DNA of 5,177 nucleotides, from contig JAZBPA010000230.1 of the NCBI GenBank assembly GCA_036351435.1, positions 1 through 5,177 on the forward strand, written 5' to 3'. A program made the translations under genes and the position numbers. Of this stretch, positions 1 through 5,177 are shown in pieces. Source of the DNA: JAAUQA01 sp036351435. GTDB taxonomy: Bacteria; Pseudomonadota; Gammaproteobacteria; Competibacterales; Competibacteraceae. The notes below the pieces were generated by a model. It was not told the DNA's origin, searched no databases, and worked only from the letters and a program-made list of their open reading frames with translations. The stretch's first letter is position 1. Every line of letters starts with the position of its first letter.

Positions 1-30
1 ACTAAACCCACCAGCAAGGAGGCCGCGTGA
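1..30 (+). CDS. C-terminal tail of upstream gene, probably urtC permease (partial)
   Basis: An open frame enters from the left edge and reads TKPTSKEAA before a TGA at 28-30. That stop overlaps the ATG of the next gene as TGATG, the usual arrangement of co-translated operon genes. In urea/amide ABC operons the gene before urtD is normally urtC, a membrane permease, and a short polar Lys/Ala-rich tail would be compatible with its cytoplasmic C-terminus. Nine residues are too few to identify the protein. The identity is inferred from gene order alone, and no symbol is assigned. Confidence 0.45.
   Translation, partial: TKPTSKEAA
16..22 (+). promoter_or_regulatory. Shine-Dalgarno site of urtD
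   Basis: AAGGAGG is a near-perfect match to the 16S rRNA anti-SD. It lies 7 bases before the ATG at 30 but only 4 bases before the in-frame GTG at 27. The spacing favours ATG 30 as the start of urtD. Confidence 0.75.
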
Positions 31-779
31 TGACTGCCAGTAATACGGATTTTCTGCTCGCAATCGAAAACCTGAGCGTCTCTTTCGATGGTTTCAAAGC
101 GGTCGATGATCTCAATCTCTACATTGATGAGAATGAAATTCACGTCATCATCGGCCCGAACGGCGCAGGCAAAACCACGGTGCTGGATCTGATTTGTGGT
201 CGTACAAAGGCGAGTTCGGGTTCGATCCGCTATCGCAATAAAGAGCTCACCAAGCTACGAGAATCGCAGATCGTATTAGAGGGGGTTGGGCGCAAATTCC
301 AAACCCCATCGATCTATGAGGATCTGACCGTCTTTGAAAACCTCGAAATCTCCTACCCCAAGGGTCGCAGCGTATTCGGCGCACTGTGGTTTAAGCGCAG
401 CGAGGCAGTGATTACCCGGGTTAAGGAAATCGCCGAGATGATGTTGCTGGACACACTGCTGGACAGCCCGGCGGCGTTGCTCAGTCATGGTCAAAAGCAG
501 TGGTTGGAGATCGGTATGTTGCTGATTCAAGACCCCGAACTGTTGATGCTGGACGAACCGGTTGCCGGAATGAGCGTAGCCGAGCGCCGGCAGACCGCCG
601 AGATCATCCGCCGGATTATTGCCGATCGTTCGGTGCTGGTCGTCGAACACGATATGAAGTTTGTCAGCGACATCGCGCACCGGGTCACGGTCTTGCATCA
701 GGGGCGCATCCTTTCCCAAGGTTCGATGCAGAAGGTCCAGCAGGACCCGAAAGTGATCGAAGTGTATTTAGGCCATTGA
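30..779 (+). CDS. urtD: Urea/short-chain amide ABC transporter ATP-binding protein UrtD
   Basis: This is a cytoplasmic ATPase subunit of a branched-chain-amino-acid-type (HAAT family) importer for urea or short amides, pairing with UrtE on the UrtB/UrtC permeases. Counting from ATG 30 (249 aa), the Walker A GPNGAGKTT is at 42-50, the Q-loop Gln at 91, the signature LSHGQ at 151-155, the Walker B LLMLDEP at 171-177 with catalytic Glu176, and the H-loop His at 207. The SHGQKQWLEIGMLL wording and the LDEPVAGMS segment are typical of UrtD rather than LivG. Length is normal for the family. An in-frame GTG at 27 would add one residue, but SD spacing favours ATG. The start overlaps the preceding stop by one base, and urtE follows after 9 bases, so the genes are co-translated. 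The exact substrate cannot be read from an ATPase, and the formamidase downstream makes short-chain amides a serious alternative to urea. Confidence 0.9.
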   Translation: MTASNTDFLLAIENLSVSFDGFKAVDDLNLYIDENEIHVIIGPNGAGKTTVLDLICGRTKASSGSIRYRNKELTKLRESQIVLEGVGRKFQTPSIYEDLTVFENLEISYPKGRSVFGALWFKRSEAVITRVKEIAEMMLLDTLLDSPAALLSHGQKQWLEIGMLLIQDPELLMLDEPVAGMSVAERRQTAEIIRRIIADRSVLVVEHDMKFVSDIAHRVTVLHQGRILSQGSMQKVQQDPKVIEVYLGH

Positions 780-788
780 GGAATCGAT

Positions 789-1478
789 ATGCTGAATGTA
801 GCCGACTATCATGTGGCTTATGGCCGTAGCGAAGTGTTGCATGGCTTGGAGTTCCAGGTCGCTCCCGGCGAAATCGTGGCCATAATGGGGCGTAACGGCA
901 TGGGCAAAACGACCTTAATGAAATCCCTGATGGGCATTTTGCCGACGGCGCAAGGAAACGCCACAGTCAATGGGATTGATGTGACCGGGCTGAAATCCTA
1001 TGAGCGGGTTGCTCAGGGGCTGGCCTATGTACCGCAAGGGCGAATGATTTTCCCGGCCATGACCGTGCAGGAAAACATTGAGACCGGACTGACCCTGTCT
1101 AAGGCGAAAACAGTGCCCGAGGACATTTATGAATTATTCCCGGTATTACAGGAGATGCGCCACCGCCGAGGCGGTAATTTATCCGGCGGTCAGCAGCAAC
1201 AGCTCGCTATTGCACGGGCGCTGGCTACCAACCCAAAAGTATTGTTGTTAGATGAACCGACCGAGGGCATTCAGCCGTCGATCATCCGCGAGATGGGGCG
1301 CGTTTTGAAACGCATCAGAGACGAACGCGGACTGTCACTGGTGGTCTCCGAGCAAGTGCTGTCGTTCGCGCTGGATGTCGCTGATCGGGTCCTGGTGCTG
1401 GAAAACGGACACTTGGTACACGACGCTGAGCGTGCAACGCTGGATGAAGACAAAATCGCTTCCTTTCTATCCGTTTGA
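789..1478 (+). CDS. urtE: Urea/short-chain amide ABC transporter ATP-binding protein UrtE
   Basis: This is the second cytoplasmic ATPase of the importer and partner of UrtD. The protein has 229 aa, the usual UrtE length. The Walker A GRNGMGKTT is at 34-42, the Q-loop Gln at 83, the signature LSGGQ at 131-135, and the Walker B VLLLDEP at 151-157 with catalytic Glu156. At the H-loop position the sequence is SEQ, with Gln189 in place of His. The related LivF subunits also carry EQ there, so this is a family trait and not decay. The RRGGNLSGGQQQQLAIARAL stretch (126-145) and the DEPTEGIQPS segment are characteristic of UrtE. GAGG at 778-781 overlaps the urtD stop and sits 7 bases before the ATG, which supports this start and tight coupling to urtD. 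Substrate assignment carries the same uncertainty as for UrtD. Confidence 0.9.
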   Translation: MLNVADYHVAYGRSEVLHGLEFQVAPGEIVAIMGRNGMGKTTLMKSLMGILPTAQGNATVNGIDVTGLKSYERVAQGLAYVPQGRMIFPAMTVQENIETGLTLSKAKTVPEDIYELFPVLQEMRHRRGGNLSGGQQQQLAIARALATNPKVLLLDEPTEGIQPSIIREMGRVLKRIRDERGLSLVVSEQVLSFALDVADRVLVLENGHLVHDAERATLDEDKIASFLSV

Positions 1479-1537
1479 TGTCGCTGGGGATCACCTTCCT
1501 CAGTTGTATTGCGGCCTAGTGGTCGCGCCAACCCACT

Positions 1538-1541
1538 GGAG
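1538..1541 (+). promoter_or_regulatory. Shine-Dalgarno site of fmdA
   Basis: GGAG lies 6 bases before the ATG at 1548. It decides the start against an in-frame TTG at 1509, which would add 13 residues (MRPSGRANPLETD) unlike anything in the family and has no convincing SD of its own. Protein similarity also begins at MPSTLIKIDL. Confidence 0.7.
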
Positions 1542-1547
1542 ACTGAC

Positions 1548-2780
1548 ATGCCTAGCACTTTGATCAAAATTGATCTCGACCAATCCCCTTATGAAAACGA
1601 CAATATCCACAATCGTTGGCACCCGGATATTCCCATCGCCGCATGGGTCGAGCCGGGAGATGATTTTCTCGTAGAAACGTATGACTGGACCGGCGGGCAG
1701 ATCAAAAATGACGATAACGCTGCCGACGTGCGTGATGTCGATTTAAGCCAGGTCCATTTTCTATCCGGTCCCATCGGCGTCAAGGGGGCCAGCCCCGGTG
1801 ACCTGTTGGTAGTGGACATCCTCGACATCGGCGCTTTCGACAATTCACTGTGGGGTTTCAACGGCTTTTTCTCAAAACAGAACGGCGGTGGTTTTCTAAC
1901 CGACCACTTCCCGCTGGCGCAAAAATCCATTTGGGATTTCAAAGGCATGTTCACCGAATCCCGCCATGTGCCGGGGGTGCGCTATGCCGGGTTAATTCAT
2001 CCGGGGTTGATTGGTTGTCTGCCTGATCACGCCTTGCTGGAGAGCTGGAATACTCGCGAAAAAGCACTGTACGACACCGATCCGAACCGGGTTCCGGCGT
2101 TAGCGACACTTCCGGATGGCGGACCGACAGCCCATATGGGTAAGCTGCAGGGCGAAGCCAGAGACAAGGCGGCTGCAGAAGGCGCCCGCACCGTACCGCC
2201 ACGCGAACACGGTGGTAACTGCGATATTAAAGATCTTTCCCGCGGTTCGAAGATCTATTTCCCGGTCTATGTGGACGGGGCGGGATTGTCGATGGGCGAT
2301 TTGCACTTTAGTCAAGGCGACGGCGAGATCACTTTCTGCGGGGCCATCGAAATGGCCGGTTGGTTGCACATCAAAGTATCGTTGATTAAGCAGGGCATGT
2401 CCAAGTACGGCATCAAAAACCCGATCTTCAGACCATCCCCGATCACGCCTAAGTATGACGATTATCTGATCTTCGAGGGCATTTCGGTCGATGAGGGCGG
2501 TACGCAGCATTATCTCGACGTGCACATCGCGTATCGTCAAGCGTGTCTGAATGCCATCGAATACCTCAAAAAGTTTGGTTACAGTGGGGCTCAGGCTTAC
2601 GCTATTCTGGGTACGGCTCCAGTACAGGGTCATATTTCCGGCGTGGTCGATATCCCCAATGCCTGCGCGACATTATGGTTGCCGACCGATATTTTCGATT
2701 TCGATTTGATGCCGAGCGTTGATGGACCGAAGGTGGCGCTGGATGGGTCGATTGATGTGCCGCTGGCTCCTGATCTATAA
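1548..2780 (+). CDS. fmdA: Formamidase FmdA (acetamidase/formamidase family)
   Basis: This cytoplasmic amidohydrolase (EC 3.5.1.49) is expected to convert formamide and water to ammonia and formate, with possible weaker activity on other short aliphatic amides. The predicted protein has 410 aa, close to the Methylophilus methylotrophus enzyme after which the family is named. Conserved blocks are HNRWHPDIP at 21-29, DWTGGQIKN at 46-54 followed by DVRDVDLSQVHFLSGPI at 60-76, REHGGNCDIKDL at 219-230 and GDLHFSQGDGE at 250-260. The polar His/Asp/Asn residues of the last two blocks are the likely catalytic and metal-contacting region (inference). No signal peptide is visible. It follows urtE by 69 bases, and fmdB follows it by 24, so transport and hydrolysis appear to be one unit. 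No disruption is seen. Acetamidase is the main alternative, but the close match in wording to FmdA favours formamidase. Confidence 0.93.
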   Translation: MPSTLIKIDLDQSPYENDNIHNRWHPDIPIAAWVEPGDDFLVETYDWTGGQIKNDDNAADVRDVDLSQVHFLSGPIGVKGASPGDLLVVDILDIGAFDNSLWGFNGFFSKQNGGGFLTDHFPLAQKSIWDFKGMFTESRHVPGVRYAGLIHPGLIGCLPDHALLESWNTREKALYDTDPNRVPALATLPDGGPTAHMGKLQGEARDKAAAEGARTVPPREHGGNCDIKDLSRGSKIYFPVYVDGAGLSMGDLHFSQGDGEITFCGAIEMAGWLHIKVSLIKQGMSKYGIKNPIFRPSPITPKYDDYLIFEGISVDEGGTQHYLDVHIAYRQACLNAIEYLKKFGYSGAQAYAILGTAPVQGHISGVVDIPNACATLWLPTDIFDFDLMPSVDGPKVALDGSIDVPLAPDL

Positions 2781-2790
2781 ACCCGTTGTC

Positions 2791-2797
2791 AGGGGAG
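2791..2797 (+). promoter_or_regulatory. Shine-Dalgarno site of fmdB
   Basis: AGGGGAG lies 7 bases before ATG 2805. A second in-frame ATG at 2811 (Met3) would be 13 bases away, which is too far, so 2805 is preferred even though many FmdB proteins begin MPxY with a single Met. Confidence 0.65.
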
Positions 2798-2804
2798 AAT
2801 AACG

Positions 2805-3155
2805 ATGCCGATGTATGATTATCTCTGTCCAGAATGCGGCCCGACCACCGCTCTGCGACCAGTGAGCGCACGCGCCGAACCGTTGCCGTGCCCGGTGTGC
2901 TCCGGTGAAGCTCCGCGCGTGCTCATAACAGCGCCACATATCGGAGGCTTATCGTCAACCCGGCACGTGGTGCAAGCGCGTAATGAGAAAGCCGGCTATG
3001 AGCCAATCCGAACCAATTTGCAAGAGCGACGTGAGGCAACCCGCAAACATCCCGCCGGTTGTTCATGCTGTAGCAGCAACCGATCCCGTACCGCAACGAT
3101 GAAAGATGGCAGTAAAGCGTTTCCGTCGCAACGGCCGTGGATGATTAGCCATTAA
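2805..3155 (+). CDS. fmdB: FmdB family zinc-ribbon protein
   Basis: A small 116-aa protein with an N-terminal zinc ribbon: Cys8-Pro-Glu-Cys11 and Cys29-Pro-Val-Cys32, preceded by the family signature MPMYDYLCPECG. The middle (about 37-82) is a basic, charged segment. A second cysteine cluster GCSCC lies at 85-89, and the protein ends with the conserved SKAFPSQRPWMISH. FmdB was named in the Methylophilus formamidase operon and proposed to act as a regulator, and zinc-ribbon proteins of this type are found beside many unrelated genes. Whether it binds DNA, RNA or a protein is not established by the sequence. Its place directly after fmdA (24-base gap, strong SD) indicates co-transcription and a role tied to amide use. 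The extra Cys cluster could form a second metal site, which is inference. Family assignment is secure, function is not. Confidence 0.9.
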   Translation: MPMYDYLCPECGPTTALRPVSARAEPLPCPVCSGEAPRVLITAPHIGGLSSTRHVVQARNEKAGYEPIRTNLQERREATRKHPAGCSCCSSNRSRTATMKDGSKAFPSQRPWMISH

Positions 3156-3172
3156 CAATGAAGTTGACTTAC

Positions 3173-3198
3173 GGACGGTGACCATTGGGTCACCGTCC
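3173..3198. terminator. Hairpin between convergent operons, candidate bidirectional terminator
   Basis: GGACGGTGACC (3173-3183) pairs perfectly with GGTCACCGTCC (3188-3198) around a 4-base ATTG loop, giving an 11-bp GC-rich stem. It sits 17 bases after the fmdB stop and 5 bases after the acpS stop, in the only gap between the two convergent operons. Neither flank has a run of T in the transcribed direction, so it does not meet the standard intrinsic-terminator pattern. It may still stop or stabilise both transcripts' 3' ends. Confidence 0.6.
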
Positions 3199-3203
3199 TG
3201 GTA

Positions 3204-3608
3204 TCAGCGTTCTGGGTAACACCGACCAGCCAGTACAACAAAGGCCAATGCGTATTCCCGTTCATCAGAAATGCTGATGAAACGGGCGGTGATCCCCAAA
3301 TCATCGACATAACGCGCCGCTTGTTCTCGAAAAACAATCTCCGGCTTACCATAGTCATCGTGTGCAACACCAATTGCATTCATCGTCAGGCCCGCTCTAA
3401 AGCCTAATCCTAACGCCTTAACCACGGCTTCCTTAGCGGCAAACCGCCGTGCCAGAAAACGTTCCGGGTGGGCGCTGTTACGGTAATCAGCGAGTTCATC
3501 CTCGGTTAATATGCGTTGGGCGAAGCGCTCGCCGAAGCGCTTTAGAATGTCGTGAATACGAGCGATTTCGACGATGTCGGTGCCGATGCCATAAATATCA
3601 GACGCCAT
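3204..3608 (-). CDS. acpS: Holo-[acyl-carrier-protein] synthase AcpS
   Basis: This enzyme transfers the 4'-phosphopantetheine arm of coenzyme A to a serine of acyl carrier protein (EC 2.7.8.7), the activating step for fatty-acid synthesis in the cytoplasm. The 134-aa protein shows the N-terminal motif GIGTDIVEIARI at 7-18 with Mg-binding Asp11, and RFLARRFAAKEAVVKALG at 50-67 with the second metal ligand Glu60. The C-terminal strand SISDEREYALAFVVL at 112-126 parallels SLADERHYA-type segments of enterobacterial AcpS. It is slightly longer than the E. coli protein (126 aa), with the extra residues at the C-terminus (AGRCYPER). The ATG lies inside the end of recO, overlapping it by 11 bases. 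No clear SD precedes it, so translation probably depends on ribosomes finishing recO. pdxJ, the usual upstream neighbour in gammaproteobacteria, is not between them. Confidence 0.95.
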   Translation of the reverse strand: MASDIYGIGTDIVEIARIHDILKRFGERFAQRILTEDELADYRNSAHPERFLARRFAAKEAVVKALGLGFRAGLTMNAIGVAHDDYGKPEIVFREQAARYVDDLGITARFISISDEREYALAFVVLAGRCYPER

Positions 3609-4329
3609 GAGCTGTTTTGCCGCGCCGCCGGTGGTACTCGGCCATTAATAAAGTCCGTGTTTTGAGGGGGCGGCCTTGCAGTCGCATTTCCAGAGCCGCT
3701 CGGGTGAGTCGTTTAACTTCTCGCAGTACACTCGAGTCATCGAACGATTCACTATGCAGTGCCAGCAATGCCTTGCCCGATAGCGTAATGCCTGCTCCGT
3801 CACCTTCAACCGCAATTGGACCTTGCTCCAGGATATATCGGTATCTTTTGGTCGGCTCAATGGGATTGTTGCCAGGCGCTTCGCTGTCCAACAGCAACCC
3901 GTAACCCAATTCAGCCAATAGTCGCTTTTCGAAGATACGTAAAACAGGTTCTTCGTATTCAAATTCGGCAAGGTCCTGCAACGTTTGGTGATAGTCGTCG
4001 AACAACGGATAGGGATCATGGGGTTGCAACAGACGCAACAACAATTCGTTAATATAAAAGCCGCTTAACAAGCGCTTAGCCGGAATACGAACAGTTGGTC
4101 CGGTTGCTTCAGCAGTCGTTAGATTACTCAGCTCGCCTCTGCCGGACCAGGAGAGCAGTAGAGGTAGGAAAGGTTGCAACACTGCTTTTAACCGAGAGCG
4201 AGGTCCACGCGCACCACGGGCTACCATACTGATTCGGCCGTGATCGCGCGACAACACATCGACCAGCAGGCTGGTATTGCGGTAGGGACGCCGATGCAAG
4301 ACGAAAGCGGGTTGCAGCTCAATGCGCAT
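3598..4329 (-). CDS. recO: DNA repair protein RecO
   Basis: RecO acts with RecR in the RecFOR pathway, displacing SSB and loading RecA on gapped single-stranded DNA, and it also anneals complementary strands. The product is 243 aa, essentially the E. coli length (242). The N-terminal OB-fold covers about residues 1-80, with the basic ARGARGPRSRL segment at 37-47. A helical domain follows, including GFYINELLLRLL and the FEKRLLAELGYG block. The C-terminal GRPLKTR motif at 219-225 matches the GRPLKSR of gammaproteobacterial RecO. It has no cysteine at all, so the zinc finger found in Deinococcus- or Bacillus-type RecO is absent, as expected for this group. The ATG at 4329 is the only plausible start because an in-frame stop lies 15 bases upstream. 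It has no obvious SD and follows era by 32 bases, so expression probably relies on era read-through. Confidence 0.94.
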   Translation of the reverse strand: MRIELQPAFVLHRRPYRNTSLLVDVLSRDHGRISMVARGARGPRSRLKAVLQPFLPLLLSWSGRGELSNLTTAEATGPTVRIPAKRLLSGFYINELLLRLLQPHDPYPLFDDYHQTLQDLAEFEYEEPVLRIFEKRLLAELGYGLLLDSEAPGNNPIEPTKRYRYILEQGPIAVEGDGAGITLSGKALLALHSESFDDSSVLREVKRLTRAALEMRLQGRPLKTRTLLMAEYHRRRGKTAHGV

Positions 4330-4361
4330 AGAGGCAAAGCCGTTCTAATCTAATCGAAGCC

Positions 4362-5177
4362 TTATTCGGTGTAACCGAACCGGTGTAAAGCCAACTCGTC
4401 GTCGGCCCAGCCCTCTCGAACTTTTACCCAAGTTTGCAAAAAAACCCGGCGTTCAAAAAGCTGTTCCATTTCCTTTCGAGCCTGACGACCAACCGCTTTG
4501 AGCACGGCGCCTTTTTCACCGATGACGATGGGTTTTTGGCCGGGACGTTCGACCCAAATGACCGCCCCAATGCGCAACAAACGCCCCTGTTCTTCAAAGG
4601 TTTCGATTTCTACGGTGAGCGAGTACGGTAATTCCTGATGCAAACGTTGAATGAGTTGCTCACGAATCAACTCGGCGGCCAGGAAACGCTGACTCTCCGT
4701 AGTCAACTGATCGGGCGGAAACAGAAACTCGGAAACAGGCAGCAATGCGGCAATGCGTTGCTCCAAGTTCATCACATTGTCTCCCCGGCTTGCAGATAAC
4801 GGGATGACTTCGGCAAAGTTCCGTTTTGCTGCGAGGGCTTCAAGCAATGGCAACAAACGGGTTTTGTCGGCCAGACGATCCACTTTGTTGACCGCCAGAA
4901 TAACCGGCCCGGTGAACGTCAGTAACTTTTGCAGTACTGCGTCATCCTCAGCAGTCCAATGCAGCGCCTCAACGAGGAATACCGCTACGTCAACATAGTC
5001 TAAAACGCCGTTAGCGGTGCGATTCAGATACCGGTTAATGGCCCGGCGGGTGTTGAGGTGCAGTCCCGGCGTATCCACATAAACAATTTGCGCATCTTCA
5101 AGGGTATGGATACCCAAAATGGCATGTCGGGTGGTTTGCGGTTTGGCGGCGGTAATGCTGATTTTGTAATCAAGCAA
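4362..5177 (-). CDS. era: GTPase Era (N-terminus cut by window edge)
   Basis: Era is an essential GTPase that binds the 3' end of 16S rRNA and assists 30S subunit maturation, peripherally at the inner membrane. The 272 visible codons run off the right edge. Judged against E. coli Era (301 aa), about 30 N-terminal residues are missing, including the G1/P-loop. Counting from the edge, the switch I/G2 segment KPQTTRH is at 12-18, G3 DTPGLH at 35-40, G4 NKVD at 97-100 and G5 SAS at 128-130. The C-terminal half is the KH domain, with the IGEKGAVLK loop that contacts RNA, and the protein ends HRFGYTE. The apparent start TTG at the edge is an internal Leu, not a real start. recO and acpS follow in the same direction, and rnc and lepB would be expected beyond the edge. 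Confidence 0.95.
   Translation of the reverse strand: MLDYKISITAAKPQTTRHAILGIHTLEDAQIVYVDTPGLHLNTRRAINRYLNRTANGVLDYVDVAVFLVEALHWTAEDDAVLQKLLTFTGPVILAVNKVDRLADKTRLLPLLEALAAKRNFAEVIPLSASRGDNVMNLEQRIAALLPVSEFLFPPDQLTTESQRFLAAELIREQLIQRLHQELPYSLTVEIETFEEQGRLLRIGAVIWVERPGQKPIVIGEKGAVLKAVGRQARKEMEQLFERRVFLQTWVKVREGWADDELALHRFGYTE

Noticed and set aside
276..719. 147-codon open frame on the minus strand
   Set aside because: It is fully antisense to urtD, and the translation shows no recognisable domain. Long antisense openness is explained by urtD codon composition.
500..829. 109-codon plus-strand frame bridging urtD and urtE
   Set aside because: It is out of frame with two confidently identified ATPases, Arg/Asp-rich with no motif, and explained as a frameshifted reading of urtD.
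1509..1547. Upstream TTG start for fmdA, 13 extra residues
   Set aside because: It has no SD at a sensible distance, the extra peptide lacks family similarity, and ATG 1548 has GGAG at 6 bases and begins exactly where FmdA similarity begins.
1560..1575. Direct repeat TTGATC-AAAA-TTGATC as a possible operator
   Set aside because: It lies within the coding start of fmdA and simply encodes part of the conserved LIKID stretch. There are only two six-base units and no other copies noticed.
2100..2633. 177-codon open frame on the minus strand
   Set aside because: It lies entirely inside fmdA, whose protein is strongly recognisable. The antisense translation resembles no family and has no SD, so it is a shadow frame.
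3521..3542. Repeated GCGAAGCGCT/CCGAAGCGCT in acpS
   Set aside because: It corresponds to a KRFGERFA coding stretch with similar codons. There are only two short units, with no array or mobile-element character.
5175..5177. TTG at the right edge as the start of a complete GTPase gene
   Set aside because: The residues begin in the middle of the Era G domain, before switch I, and the P-loop is missing. The gene clearly continues past the window, so this codon is an internal Leu.

Overview
The window looks like ordinary chromosomal DNA of a proteobacterium, most likely a gammaproteobacterium of moderate GC content. The era-recO-acpS order, the cysteine-free RecO and the Era wording (HWTAEDDAVLQKL, PQTTRH) fit that group. 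Genus cannot be fixed from the sequence. All but about 150 bases are accounted for by seven genes plus the tail of an eighth.

Left half, plus strand (1-3155): the 3' end of an uptake operon. It holds the last codons of a probable permease gene (urtC-like), two ABC-transporter ATPases (urtD and urtE), a formamidase (fmdA) and a small zinc-ribbon protein (fmdB). Genes are nearly contiguous and each has a good Shine-Dalgarno sequence. The ATPases would power import of urea or short-chain amides. FmdA would hydrolyse formamide to ammonia and formate, so the cluster reads as an amide-nitrogen scavenging unit. Because the visible hydrolase is a formamidase and no urease gene is present, the carrier may import short amides rather than, or as well as, urea.

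Middle (3156-3203): a 48-base gap between convergent operons. It contains a perfect 11-bp hairpin with no T-run, the probable boundary between the two transcription units.

Right half, minus strand (3204-5177): the housekeeping cluster era-recO-acpS, read right to left. Era (16S rRNA maturation GTPase) is cut by the window edge and lacks its P-loop. RecO (recombinational repair) follows after 32 bases. AcpS (holo-ACP synthase) overlaps recO by 11 bases. The gene pdxJ, which commonly sits between recO and acpS in gammaproteobacteria, is absent here.

I found no mobile element, CRISPR array, RNA gene or clearly novel system. The most useful second looks are the transporter substrate, the missing pdxJ, and the U-less hairpin between the operons.
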